Of a stretch of 64,000 nucleotides of DNA, positions 17,589-26,740 are shown piece after piece (positions within the stretch are counted from its first letter, which is position 1; each line of letters begins with the position of its first letter). A program made the translations under genes and the position numbers. The stretch is taken from assembly GCF_017052585.1 (NCBI RefSeq), contig NZ_JAFFHZ010000001.1:2104501-2168500 (forward strand), in the 5' to 3' direction. Under the pieces are notes generated by a model. It did no database searches, was not told the origin of the DNA, and was given only the letters and a program-made list of their open reading frames with translations. The DNA is from Paenibacillus apiarius. Its GTDB lineage: Bacteria > Bacillota > Bacilli > Paenibacillales > Paenibacillaceae.

Positions 17589-17626
17589 GTTGTCCGATTC
17601 TAGTTACGAGCACATGCGTAACCTTA

Positions 17627-18052
17627 TTAGGCAGGATAACCGCCGTCAATCGTAGCAAGCTCGGTTTTGTCTTTCTTCTGTTTGATGTAGAGGCTGAACG
17701 TACCGACCCCTTCAGTGTCGCCATAAGTCTCGGTGTAGTCCACAACGAAAGCGTTCGGGAAGTACACTTTGCGCACGACCTGATCCGCGGCGATAACTTC
17801 CAGCGTTACCTTGCGGTAGCAGTCCGACTTCTCGGCAGGAACAAGCGACCACAGCGCCAGTTTTTTCGTATCATCGGCATTGTCGCCATCGGTTGCCGTG
17901 ATGATTTTGCCGGAAATGCGCATTGTCGCGCCTACGTCCGTCGATCTCGCATTGGAATCGTTAGGCGTGTCGGTGTCATAGATGACTTGCTGAATGTTGT
18001 CCATGCCGAGCTCGATTGTTTCTGCGCCTTCTACTCTGAGAATGAATCCCAT
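17627..18052 (-). CDS. Hcp-like candidate tube protein
   Basis: 141 residues; ATG 18052 follows AAGGAGG with 7-base spacing, the best ribosome site in the operon. The protein is beta-rich with no signal peptide: MGFILRVEGAETIELGMDN, STDVGATMRISGKI, LALWSLVPAEKSDCYRKVTLEV, VRKVYFPNAFVVDYTETYG, GVGTFSLYIKQKK. Size, beta-strand layout and position directly after the candidate sheath gene suit the stacked-ring inner tube of contractile systems (Hcp or gp19). I do not see the classical Hcp motifs, so the assignment rests on size, fold guess and context. A hairpin downstream should favour high expression. Confidence 0.6.
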   Translation of the reverse strand: MGFILRVEGAETIELGMDNIQQVIYDTDTPNDSNARSTDVGATMRISGKIITATDGDNADDTKKLALWSLVPAEKSDCYRKVTLEVIAADQVVRKVYFPNAFVVDYTETYGDTEGVGTFSLYIKQKKDKTELATIDGGYPA

Positions 18053-18088
18053 GAATAAAACCTCCTTGAATTGGGTTGAAATATTTTC

Positions 18089-18113
18089 CGAAAGCACAGA
18101 CCGCTTTCGGGAT
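18089..18113. other. Stem-loop in the sheath-tube intergenic gap
   Basis: CCGAAAGC and GCTTTCGG form an 8-bp stem with a 7-base loop in the 128-bp gap between the candidate sheath stop and the tube start. There is no T tract on the minus strand, so it is more likely an mRNA stabiliser or processing site than a terminator. Confidence 0.45.
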
Positions 18114-18180
18114 TTATGTTTGGAGGCGAACTTGGATAAGCACGCCTCTAACACACGTTTCCATATGCCTGTCACGCTCT

Positions 18181-20361
18181 TCATGCTTTGACAGGCGTCG
18201 TGCCTTTCGTAATCATGACTTCGAGGTTTTTCACGTTGCCGTTGAACACGAGGTCAATGTGGCACAGGTTGCTCTTGTCGTCGATAATATAGGACATGTC
18301 GTCCCCGTCTTGAATGATGGAGTTGACATACCCGCGTGAACCGAGCCATTTGCTCTTTTGGCTGCTCGGGTTGTTGCTGAAAAATTTCACGATGTTCTCA
18401 TGCTTGAAATCGCCCGTCTGGAAGCAGAGAATGCGTTCGATGTAGGTGCTGACAAGCGTTTTATAGAGCGAGTCGAAGCCGTTCTCCGTCAAGGCCATGC
18501 TTCTCGCCTTGTACACCGTAATCCGCTTGATATCCTTGTCCTGCAGCTGCGCATTCTCGGAAGAGAAGACAAAGCCGAAGTTTTTGCGGTTGATCGCGTC
18601 TTTGATATTGTTCGTGAAGCCGGTGATTTCCTTCGCCATCGTCGTGACGGCGCGCAGCGCATGGTCGCTGGCCTCGATATCGAAGCGCACGCCCGGGTAT
18701 TCCCGGCTGACATTTTTGAACGACTCGCGCAAATATTCAGGACATTGGTACGCGGCGACTATCCCGGCAGCGACGTAGGCTGCTCCCACATACACGCCTT
18801 CGATCCACAGCTTCAAAATGTCTTCCTTCTCCTGGGACAATTTGACGCCGTTTTCCGTTTGCAGCATGCGGCTGTCGATGATAACGCCGGATTTGTCCTT
18901 CGGAATGACCGTGAAGTTCGGGATGCACGGAATGGCGAATTCGCTGTATTCCTTGCGGACCATGCCGCTGCACTTGTCGATGTACTTGTCGAGGCCGGCA
19001 GTCGCCATGCTGCTGAAGGTCGTCTCTTCGCCCGATTCGAAGCTGAAGAAGACCTGCACCTTGTAGTCCTTGACGACCTGCAACAGCATCGTCAGCGATT
19101 CCATCGTATTTCCGTCCTGCTTCACGACTTTTCCGTTGCCCCGGAACCGCTCGCGGGTGACCTTCACCTTGCCGGCCGATTCGAGCTCAACAGAAGGCAC
19201 GATGCCGAACCAGATCGTATCGGAGAATTCGTTTTTGGAGTTCACTGTGTTCAAATACGTTTCCAATCTCGGAATATTATTGCTCTTCACCGTCATGTCG
19301 AGCTTCGCGTTCGTGATGAGAAGCGATGGCTGCATCCCTTTGTTTTTGGTCGCGTATTGGTCGAAGAACATGCGGACGCCCAATATTTTTTCCACCAAAG
19401 GTTTAACCGTTTTCACAAAGTCGTCCTTGGCGTTTTTGTAAAACTCTAAATACGTGTTATAGTTCTTTACTTCTGTCTCCGTATCGACCTCCGTCTGGAC
19501 GGCTGGCAACGGACAGAACGTGCGCACCACCAGATCTTTCACGTAGGAAGACGGCGTCTCCGTAATCGATTCATAATCTTCCTCGAATACGTTGGCGAGC
19601 CCGGTGCCGCTGCTGTCATCCAGCAGCATCAGCTCGGTATTCTCGCTCTTCGGCGCTTCAATGATTTTCAGTTCCCCGGCCTCGCCGATCGTGAGCATGC
19701 CGATTTGAATCGCTTCGGACTGGTTCTCTTCCCGCGAGCCCCCGAGCAACAGCCGGGTCTTAATATCCTCGATTGCGAGCGGAAGCATCGCCATCACGTT
19801 GTTATAGTTTTTGCTCGCATCCTCGAACATGCCGTTCAGCTTATCGCCCAGGTCGAGCTTCTTCGGATCGCCGTCATCCAGCTTGTCGTGCTGGCTGTAC
19901 AAGTAATGAATCTCTTTCCGCACTTGGCGGATATCATCCATGACCTTCTTCGGCGAAATCATGTCCAACAGATTTTCGAACTTGAAGTCGACATTCGTAA
20001 TGCCTTGGCTGCGCTTCGTATCGATGAGCGTGAACAGCATCTTCAGGAAATCATTGCTCTGATCGATTTTGATCTCCGAAATGCAATCTTCCGAGATGCC
20101 TTCCGGCTTCTTCAAGGTGTACATCACTTTCTGGTTCGCGGCATTGTAGAACGAATACACGCTCGGCGAGAACTTGTCCAGAAACTCGTCAAAGCTGCGG
20201 ACAAGCAAATGCTCGTTGACTTCCTTGATTTTGTCGTCACTGAGGCTGTCAATCCCTTTGACATCGCCTACGATAGTCAGAAGGTCCAGCATCTCTGGAT
20301 TGATTTCCTCGAAGAGCATGGCGCGGTTCGTTTGATTAATAATGTCCATCGTGTTCAGCAT
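18181..20361 (-). CDS. Candidate contractile sheath protein
   Basis: 726 residues from ATG 20361 (MLNTMDIINQ); an upstream in-frame start at 20385 would give 734. Soluble, acidic, no membrane helix. Segments of interest are ENLLDMISPKKVMDDIRQVRKEIHYLY, a long beta/alpha middle (GMLTIGEAGELKII, FSDTIWFGIVPSVELE), and a C-terminal part with LKLWIEGVYVGAAYVAAGIVAAYQCPEYL. The first-gene position, the adjacent Hcp-like gene and the presence of VgrG and PAAR-like genes suggest it is the sheath, the largest repeated part of a contractile machine. I cannot show a TssC/VipB alignment by eye. If right, the sheath is one polypeptide, unlike the TssB/TssC pair. Confidence 0.55.
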   Translation of the reverse strand: MLNTMDIINQTNRAMLFEEINPEMLDLLTIVGDVKGIDSLSDDKIKEVNEHLLVRSFDEFLDKFSPSVYSFYNAANQKVMYTLKKPEGISEDCISEIKIDQSNDFLKMLFTLIDTKRSQGITNVDFKFENLLDMISPKKVMDDIRQVRKEIHYLYSQHDKLDDGDPKKLDLGDKLNGMFEDASKNYNNVMAMLPLAIEDIKTRLLLGGSREENQSEAIQIGMLTIGEAGELKIIEAPKSENTELMLLDDSSGTGLANVFEEDYESITETPSSYVKDLVVRTFCPLPAVQTEVDTETEVKNYNTYLEFYKNAKDDFVKTVKPLVEKILGVRMFFDQYATKNKGMQPSLLITNAKLDMTVKSNNIPRLETYLNTVNSKNEFSDTIWFGIVPSVELESAGKVKVTRERFRGNGKVVKQDGNTMESLTMLLQVVKDYKVQVFFSFESGEETTFSSMATAGLDKYIDKCSGMVRKEYSEFAIPCIPNFTVIPKDKSGVIIDSRMLQTENGVKLSQEKEDILKLWIEGVYVGAAYVAAGIVAAYQCPEYLRESFKNVSREYPGVRFDIEASDHALRAVTTMAKEITGFTNNIKDAINRKNFGFVFSSENAQLQDKDIKRITVYKARSMALTENGFDSLYKTLVSTYIERILCFQTGDFKHENIVKFFSNNPSSQKSKWLGSRGYVNSIIQDGDDMSYIIDDKSNLCHIDLVFNGNVKNLEVMITKGTTPVKA

Positions 20362-20395
20362 AAAAAGTGGCAAACCGCCTTTCACGCTTGCGCGC

Positions 20396-20419
20396 TCATG
20401 CCGGCCTGCAAATCTTCAT
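20396..20419 (-). other. Possible 7-residue leader ORF upstream of the sheath gene
   Basis: AGAGAGGAGGAAGC precedes an ATG at 20419 that encodes MKICRPA and stops at TGA (20396). The stop overlaps another short ATG frame (MSAQA). This is a stronger ribosome site than that of the sheath gene itself (AAGGCGG about 12 bases from its ATG). It may be a leader peptide for translational coupling or attenuation, or a leftover of an older start. Confidence 0.35.
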
Positions 20420-20528
20420 GCTTCCTCCTCTCTATTTCGTTGTGATAGTCTCTTCGCACTAGCTGCGTGAGTATCTCTATCGCAAAAGTACTGCTTGTTC
20501 AAAATCTAGGAGATTAGTTCGACACAAT

Positions 20529-20556
20529 CTTATATAGACCCATCCTTTTTTGTCAA
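20529..20556 (-). promoter_or_regulatory. Sigma-A type promoter of the sheath operon
   Basis: On the minus strand TTGACA (20551-20556) and TATAAG (20529-20534) are 16 bases apart, about 165 bases upstream of the sheath start. The -35 is a perfect consensus. The leader is long enough for regulation in the mRNA. The 450-base gap 20362-20812 otherwise holds the short leader ORF, AT-rich DNA and a block with repeated CCCGATT/GGGACAAT-type sequence. Confidence 0.6.
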
Positions 20557-20812
20557 TATTTTTTATAAAAGGTACTAAATAACTATAAATCTCCTTGATT
20601 CCCCCAACAAAGAATGATTTTTTACAAATCGTCTTCAGTTTTCGGGACAATTTGCCGATGCTATATTTTGGGACGGCGAGCTGAATTCTCCTATTGTCCC
20701 GATTAACCCCCTCATTCTCCCAATTATTTCGGTACTAATTAACAAAATGTTTATATCGTTACAAAAAAATATATATTTTTATTTTAAGTTAAAAGGTGGT
20801 ATCTCGATTTTT

Positions 20813-22870
20813 ATGAGGAGAATATGGGGATTTAATCCTATTATTTCACTTCTTTTAGCCTGTGCCGTATGGCTTGCCGCATCGGCCATGATACCCATCC
20901 GATATGCCGATGCGAAGGCCGGATCGGAGCAGGGAATCGACGCTGTCTTTGTCATGGACGTCAGCTACTCCATGAATGAGACCGATAAAGAGGGTATAGC
21001 AGCGGAAGTCGTCAACATGTTCATGGACATGAGCGATTCGGAGCGGACCCGCATCGGGTTCGTCGCCTATAATGACAAAATTGTGGCGTCGGAACCTCTC
21101 ACGTCCCTCGCGCTGCCCGGACAAAAAGAGAAATTAAAGCGCAAAGTCGGCAGTTTGCGCCGTTATGGATATACGGATCTGGGCCTCGGCTTGAAAAAGG
21201 GCGCGGATATCGCGACAGGCGGGACGGGCAAGGGCGGCAAGCCCTTTATCATCCTGCTGTCCGATGGGGGGACCGATTTTGGAAATACATATACCGGCAG
21301 AACGGTAGCGGACTCGAATAAGGATGTGGAGCGTGTCATCCATCAGGCCAAAACAAAGGGGTATCCCATTTACACCGTCGGCCTGAATCATGACGGCTCC
21401 GTCAACGAGCAGCAATTGGAGCAGATTGCGTCGGAGACCGGCGGTTCTTCTTATATGACGAGCAGTGCGGAAGATCTGCCCGAAATATTCAACCGGATCT
21501 TCGCCGATCAGATTCAATCCGTTCTCGTTCCCATCGCTGCGGTAACCGCAACCGGGGGCATGCAGGAAGTGAAGGTGAACCTTCCCAACTCCAGCATGTC
21601 CGAGGCGAACATCATTCTGCTCTCGCAGAACCCGTTGAAGGAATCGCAAATTTATTACAGCTCCAAAAACGTCCGGTTCTTCAAGTCCGGCAAATATACA
21701 CTGATGAAAATAGCAGAACCGAAAAAAGGGGAGCTGCTTCTGAAGTTCAGGGGAACGGCCGGTGGCGTAGTGAAGGTGAACCTGCTCGGCAGCTACAACA
21801 TGAAGGCTGGCGCGGAATTGACTTCCGCAGAGGCCATTAAGGGACAGCCGACCGCTTTTGCTTCCCGACTGCATTCGTTCCAAGGCAAGGCGTTGGCAGA
21901 CAAGGACGTATATCGCAACCTGGAAGCAGAGCTCGTCATCAAGGATCGGAAGACGAACAAAGAAGAGCGGGTTCAGATGGATAATAACGGGGCAGGCTTC
22001 ACGGCAGAATACCAATTCCGTGTATCCGGAGCTTACGATTGGAAGGTCGTCATGAATGGGCCTTATTTCTTCCGGGAAACGGCGGGCAGTCATCTGGACA
22101 TTACGAATAAGGCTCCGCTTGCCACCGGCCTGACATCGATTGAGATCTCGAAGGAGGACGGCGAGGCCAAGCTGGATTTCAGCCGTTATTTTACCGATCC
22201 GAACGGGGATGAATTAACATACAAGATTGCTGCCGGCAAGCGCGAAGACCGGATCGAGGCACGAGTGGATGGGACGTGGCTCTTCCTGTCGCCTCTTCGT
22301 TCCGGTTCTGCCGTGCTGACCGTAACAGCCACGGATCCGGAAGGCGGCACCGTCACGGGCGATCTGAACATTACGATAACTTCCGTGTGGGATCGTTACT
22401 TGATTATAGGGGGCTGCGCGCTCGCCGCATTGATAGCTGCGGGGGTATTATTCGCGTTGCTGCGGCCCAAGCCGGCGTTCACCGGCAGGCTGGAGGGCTA
22501 CTTCCTGAATACGGCGAGCGGCAATGAAGTTCCCGTCAAATATTGGCCGCTCACCTCCTTGGGCAAGGCGCGGCGCGTAAGCCTGCAGCAATTGTTCGCC
22601 CGCCTGGACGTGAATGAACCGCTGCCTGAAGCAGCCAATATCGTATTCGAGGCGGGCAAGAACGGCACGCTTCGGGTCAAGCACCGCACCAACTGTACGG
22701 TTGCCAAGGGCCGCACGCCGCTGAAGCCCAATCATACCGAAATCCTCGAATACAATGACAAGCTGTACATTACATTCGAGGACGGAATTACGGAGATCGA
22801 GCTGCGCTTCAAGGCGGTGAAGCCGGGCTCCGTGTCGTATGCGGATCCGTCTGCGCTCCAAGCCCGTTAG
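20813..22870 (+). CDS. Secreted/membrane-anchored VWA-domain protein
   Basis: 685 residues from ATG 20813 (MRRIWGFNPII). An N-terminal signal-type helix ends near ARYADAKA. Residues 40-220 are a von Willebrand A domain with MIDAS motif DVSYS (DxSxS), a Thr in GYTDLG and ILLSDGGTDFG. An Ig/cadherin-like section follows (ITNKAPLATGL...FTDPNGDELTYKI...VLTVTATDPEGGTVTGDL). One membrane helix (YLIIGGCALAALIAAGVLFALL) precedes a cytoplasmic domain of about 115 residues. It is transcribed divergently from the sheath operon and could be a metal-dependent adhesion or envelope scaffold protein that links the machine to the cell surface. Role inferred from context. Confidence 0.8.
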   Translation: MRRIWGFNPIISLLLACAVWLAASAMIPIRYADAKAGSEQGIDAVFVMDVSYSMNETDKEGIAAEVVNMFMDMSDSERTRIGFVAYNDKIVASEPLTSLALPGQKEKLKRKVGSLRRYGYTDLGLGLKKGADIATGGTGKGGKPFIILLSDGGTDFGNTYTGRTVADSNKDVERVIHQAKTKGYPIYTVGLNHDGSVNEQQLEQIASETGGSSYMTSSAEDLPEIFNRIFADQIQSVLVPIAAVTATGGMQEVKVNLPNSSMSEANIILLSQNPLKESQIYYSSKNVRFFKSGKYTLMKIAEPKKGELLLKFRGTAGGVVKVNLLGSYNMKAGAELTSAEAIKGQPTAFASRLHSFQGKALADKDVYRNLEAELVIKDRKTNKEERVQMDNNGAGFTAEYQFRVSGAYDWKVVMNGPYFFRETAGSHLDITNKAPLATGLTSIEISKEDGEAKLDFSRYFTDPNGDELTYKIAAGKREDRIEARVDGTWLFLSPLRSGSAVLTVTATDPEGGTVTGDLNITITSVWDRYLIIGGCALAALIAAGVLFALLRPKPAFTGRLEGYFLNTASGNEVPVKYWPLTSLGKARRVSLQQLFARLDVNEPLPEAANIVFEAGKNGTLRVKHRTNCTVAKGRTPLKPNHTEILEYNDKLYITFEDGITEIELRFKAVKPGSVSYADPSALQAR

Positions 22871-22968
22871 ACCTCGACAGCCCTTCCGGGCCCGGATTTG
22901 ACAGCGGAATCCTTTTATACGCGGAGCTGCGCCGAGCTTCCGAACTCGCGGGTGGCCGGCACGATTCC

Positions 22969-23029
22969 GCACGAAAAAGACGCCACTTGCCGTGCTGTTG
23001 CACGGTGTTGGCGTCTTTTTCGTGCTGTA
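22969..23029. terminator. Bidirectional terminator between VWA and kinase genes
   Basis: GCACGAAAAAGACGCCA pairs with its near-complement TGGCGTCTTTTTCGTGC around an inner CCGTG/CACGG stem. A-rich and T-rich sides serve both the plus-strand VWA gene and the minus-strand kinase gene, which converge here. Confidence 0.8.
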
Positions 23030-23078
23030 ACTGCAGCGTGTATCCGAAGCTAGCCTTTCCGGACCCGGGCTTCCGGAA

Positions 23079-24038
23079 CTAGGCTTGTTTGCGTCCGGGC
23101 ATATCCTGCCGGGCATTGTCCGGCTTGCGCTTCCCGGGCAGCCGGTCGAGAACCGTCCGCAGAAGGCGCTCGGTATGAATTGCGGCTTTCAGCGTCTTCA
23201 TGGAAGCGTGTCTCTTATCCGGATTGACGGCAAGCCCTTTGCGAATAACATGCGACATCAATGGGCTCACGCTCCGGTTCCAGCTTCTGACCGGATCGAT
23301 GCTGTCGTCGAACAGCCGCCTTGTCACATCGTTCGGCGCCCGGCCGCAGAGGCAGAAGTACAACGTGGCCGCAAAGCTGTACACGTCGGATACGACGCCC
23401 TGGCGTGACTTTTCCGAATAAAATTCAAGCGGTGAATATCCTGCGCTCGTAAAAATCCGGTGTCCGGTCTGCTCATAATATATCGCCGAACCGAAATCGA
23501 GCAGCTTCGGCTGCCCGTCTTCGCCGATGATAACGTTAGCCGGCTTGATGTCGCGATGAATGATGCCTTCGGCATGAACGTACTCGAGCGCATCGATGAG
23601 CGGCAGCATCGTTCTATGCAGGAAGTCGGCCATTGAAGCGAGCCGGCCTTCCTCGATGTAACGATCCAGCGGCACTCCCTTGCAATATTCCGTGACGATA
23701 TAATGCGTGCCGTTTTCTTCGAAGTGATCGAGATAACGGACAATGTTCGGGTGGCTCAATTGTTGAAGCACCTTCGTTTCGAGCAGAAACGCTTCGCGCA
23801 GCTCGTCATACTGCCTTCTGGCAGATGGTATTCGGCAGAGCACCGTCCGCTTGTCCAGATCGCGAACCGCCAGCTGCTTCGGATACGACTCCTTAATGAT
23901 GACGGCTTTCCCGCTCTCCACATGGCGTCCGGTATAGATGATCGCCAGTTCGCTGCGAGAGACCGTTTTTTTTACTTTGTACGCATGATGAAGCAATGCA
24001 TTTCTGTTCAGGCATATGCCGGCATGTTCCGGTTTCAC
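23079..24038 (-). CDS. Ser/Thr protein kinase
   Basis: 319 residues; GTG start behind GGGAGG. Hanks-type kinase domain at about 20-290: invariant Lys in AVIIKESYP, catalytic loop IIHRDIKPANVII, DFG in KLLDFGSA, the activation segment to SAGYSPLEFYS (in place of APE), and SDVYSFAATLYFCLCG. There is no membrane helix or PASTA domain, so it is not a PrkC-type cell-wall kinase; the tail is short and basic. Next to the VWA gene and opposite the operon with two FHA and two PP2C genes, it is the probable kinase of a PpkA/PppA/Fha-like phospho-switch for the injection machine. Confidence 0.85.
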   Translation of the reverse strand: MKPEHAGICLNRNALLHHAYKVKKTVSRSELAIIYTGRHVESGKAVIIKESYPKQLAVRDLDKRTVLCRIPSARRQYDELREAFLLETKVLQQLSHPNIVRYLDHFEENGTHYIVTEYCKGVPLDRYIEEGRLASMADFLHRTMLPLIDALEYVHAEGIIHRDIKPANVIIGEDGQPKLLDFGSAIYYEQTGHRIFTSAGYSPLEFYSEKSRQGVVSDVYSFAATLYFCLCGRAPNDVTRRLFDDSIDPVRSWNRSVSPLMSHVIRKGLAVNPDKRHASMKTLKAAIHTERLLRTVLDRLPGKRKPDNARQDMPGRKQA

Positions 24039-24207
24039 AGCTTCCTCCCGATACTCATGGCCTCAGAACCGTGGCAGAGTCAGATTTCCCTGCCTGCTGT
24101 TCACTAGGCGCGTAATTACATCCTATTGTAGCACAGCACCCATAATTTTCTACGTGATTCTAGTCGCTTCATTCAAAAAACCGCCTCATGCTTAGTCCCT
24201 TGAATCA

Positions 24208-24224
24208 TGCATTGCTTCACTCTC
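24208..24224 (-). repeat. 17-bp repeat, inverted copy of 26741-26757
   Basis: CATTGCTTCACTCTCCC here is the reverse complement of GGGAGAGTGAAGCAATG near 26741. The two copies flank the diguanylate cyclase gene in opposite directions, each next to sequence related to CTTGAATC/GAATCAAG. Probably members of an intergenic repeat family. Confidence 0.6.
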
Positions 24225-24333
24225 CCTATCCATCAGGATGCTAAGCTTCTGCGTAACAGAGAGCCTTAACGCGATGAAAATAACTGCTCGCTTCTGAGTG
24301 TGCGGGAGCGCGCCCTCTATATCCATTCATTTA

Positions 24334-26139
24334 TTAACCGGTAAAAACAATTCCGTAATCCGCCACGACACGGTTGCGTCCGGCCTGCTTAGCCATGTAC
24401 AACGCTTGATCCGCCTGGGCAATAAGCATGCTTGGGGTATGATCCGGCAGCGTGTTCTCCGGCAGCCACGTTGCGGTGCCCAAGCTGCAGGTCACAATGG
24501 ATCCCGTTTTGGAAGCGACATGCGGGAACGCCAGCGATGCCACATATATGCGAATCGCCTCCGCCACTTCTATCGCCTTGGCAGCATTCGTCTGCGGCAG
24601 GATGATGCCGAATTCCTCGCCCCCATACCTGGCCATCACGTATAGCGGATGAATAACCACCGTTCGGATAGCTTGCGCTACGTGACACAGGCATTCGTCT
24701 CCGGCCAAATGTCCATACGTATCGTTGTATTTCTTAAAATAATCGATATCGAGCATAATGAGCGATAAAGGACTCTTCTCCCGCTTCATTCGCTCCCATT
24801 CCTGCTGCATCATCTGATCGAAATATCGGCGGTTGTATACACCAGTAAGCCCATCCGTGTATGAGAAGTCGGTCAGGAGCCGATTCGCCATTTGCAGCTT
24901 CTTGTTCGCTTCCCTCATTTGTTCCTCTGCCACAATCCGATCTGTCACATCGCGATAGTACATGGATATCCCGTGGCGGGACGGGTATACCCGAATTTCA
25001 AGCCAGCGGCCGCGCAGTTTGTCGAAGTCGGTAAATTCCGCCGGCTCTGCTTGCTCCATTACCTGATGACACATATGATACAGCTTCGTATTCAACAGAT
25101 GCGGACTGATGGTCCAGATGGATTGTCCCTTTATTTCGTCGAACGTAAATCCGGAATATTTCTCTGCTGCTTTATTCATATAGGTATATCCCCACTGTCT
25201 ATCCACGGCGAAAAAGGCATCCGTTATGCTGTCCAGAATAACGGCCACCCGTTCTTGAGATTGCTTAAGCGCGCTCTGCGAAATAATTAACCGCACATAC
25301 AGACGATTCATCTGATGAAAGAAGACAAACAGCACCACTGTCGAAGATATAAGCGAATTCACGCACGCCACGTACCAGCCCAAGCTGTAACGGACCCCCG
25401 CGAACTGCGTAACCACAAGATCGAGAAATAACATAAAGACCGAGAGCAAAAGCCACAGATGAAGCAAGCTTTGCCCTCTGGTCATCACATACAAATATAC
25501 AAGCACCGCCAAATTCATCAAGGACAAAACAGGACCTATCCCCATCGCGATCAGTTCGTGATATTTCCCCCCCTGTATAATGACGGGCAGGAACTCATGA
25601 TGCTTCGTAAGCAAATAAGTCAATCCTGCGAGGATCCCGATGACACCGCCAAAAATGACACCTGGCCCGGCCTTGCCTTTGCGCTCTGTCGAGGCAAAGG
25701 TCCATCTTCTCAAACTGATCGCATACATGAAAATGCCTAATGGAAACCCGGCATGCCAGCATATCCAGAACCAGACGGGCGACTGCGGCCCTGCATTAAG
25801 CAGCCCCTGCTGCGCAAACACCCCAGGAAATGTAAGAATTTCCGGTATCGTAATCAGACCGGAATATAGAAAGGTCGCGGATAAAATCAAAATCGGTTTA
25901 TATTGCGTTACCTGAAATTGAATATAGAGCAAATACGACGTCATGAAATAACCAAACATAACCCATGCGATAATGATAGACATGAACGGTTTAATAGGAA
26001 TCAATGGGGTCGACGCAAAAGGAATTGAAATCAGTGATATGACGAACATGACGGACCCGATAATGATGGCCATCAGCTTCTGTCTGGGAGCAGCCGGAGT
26101 ATTAATTAAACTTGTTAGCGGGTCGCGCATGCGCAGCAT
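24334..26139 (-). CDS. Membrane diguanylate cyclase (MASE4-PAS-GGDEF)
   Basis: 601 residues. About eight hydrophobic segments in residues 20-280 fit a MASE4-type sensor. A PAS domain follows (about 300-400; VILDSITDAFFAVDRQWGYTYMNKAAEKYSGFTFDEIKGQSIW) with a PAC-like MYYRDVTDRIVAEEQ. The GGDEF domain is at about 435-590: YTDGLTGVYNRRYFDQMM, IMLDIDYFKKYNDTYGHLAGDECL and active-site ARYGGEEFGI. The GGEEF motif and metal-binding Asp are present, so it should make cyclic di-GMP. No upstream RxxD inhibitory site is obvious. Monocistronic, with repeat-rich gaps on both sides: the 295-base gap 24039-24333 holds a copy of the 17-bp repeat found again at 26741 and no other clear feature. Confidence 0.9.
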   Translation of the reverse strand: MLRMRDPLTSLINTPAAPRQKLMAIIIGSVMFVISLISIPFASTPLIPIKPFMSIIIAWVMFGYFMTSYLLYIQFQVTQYKPILILSATFLYSGLITIPEILTFPGVFAQQGLLNAGPQSPVWFWICWHAGFPLGIFMYAISLRRWTFASTERKGKAGPGVIFGGVIGILAGLTYLLTKHHEFLPVIIQGGKYHELIAMGIGPVLSLMNLAVLVYLYVMTRGQSLLHLWLLLSVFMLFLDLVVTQFAGVRYSLGWYVACVNSLISSTVVLFVFFHQMNRLYVRLIISQSALKQSQERVAVILDSITDAFFAVDRQWGYTYMNKAAEKYSGFTFDEIKGQSIWTISPHLLNTKLYHMCHQVMEQAEPAEFTDFDKLRGRWLEIRVYPSRHGISMYYRDVTDRIVAEEQMREANKKLQMANRLLTDFSYTDGLTGVYNRRYFDQMMQQEWERMKREKSPLSLIMLDIDYFKKYNDTYGHLAGDECLCHVAQAIRTVVIHPLYVMARYGGEEFGIILPQTNAAKAIEVAEAIRIYVASLAFPHVASKTGSIVTCSLGTATWLPENTLPDHTPSMLIAQADQALYMAKQAGRNRVVADYGIVFTG

Positions 26140-26399
26140 CGATGTCTCTCAACCTTTCTTCCAGTCGTTCGTCCCACCTGTCAACGAAACAAAGCTTACT
26201 TCTCCATAGTAACATACTTCTGTAACCCGCTTCGCATTCAACAATGAAAGTAACCCTACACGATGTGTAGGGTGAAACGGACATGTTATGCTTCTAAACT
26301 ACTACCCGAAGATCGTAAGGTTTAAACACGCATTTTATTTTTCATTGCTCACCTTGCTTCGAATGCCGATATGTCTAAGGGATTTATTTGCTACTTTGC

Positions 26400-26545
26400 C
26401 CCATTCTGCCCTTTCATCAGGTAGTTTGGGCGACTATGAGCCTTTTCTGCTCCTTTGCACCATTCTCCCTTTCCATCAGGTAGTTTGGGCGAGTATGGGC
26501 CTTTTCTACTCTTTCACCCATTCTCCCCTTTCATCAGGTAACGGC
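26400..26545 (+). repeat. About 61-bp tandem repeat, two full copies and one partial
   Basis: CCATTCT(G/C)CCCTTTCATCAGGTAGTTTGGGCGA recurs at about 26401, 26461 and (shortened) 26521, with ATG(A/G)GCCTTTTCT(G/A)CTC between. Copies differ at several sites, and there is no spacer diversity of CRISPR type. It fills part of the 766-base gap 26140-26905, which has no convincing gene. Confidence 0.75.
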
Positions 26546-26740
26546 TGTCTAGTGATGACTCTTGTTCATTGTCCTCTCTGGTTCTTTCGCTGCATCTCTT
26601 GCATACGAATCGGAAACATTAGGCTTCGCCTCGCTTGCCTTCTGACTGTATGGGAGAGTGAATCTAAGAACATATACCGAAAACCGATCGGCTGTTTTTA
26701 GTACGAAGGTAAAAGGAGACCTCTTTACTGAATCAAGGGG

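Noticed and set aside
18358-19449. 363-codon plus-strand frame inside the candidate sheath gene
   Set aside because: Composition is that of an antisense shadow, and the minus-strand frame has coherent protein sequence, a promoter and operon context.
26400-26545. Possible CRISPR array
   Set aside because: Period is about 61 bp without clean repeat-spacer structure, only 2-3 diverged copies, and no cas genes.
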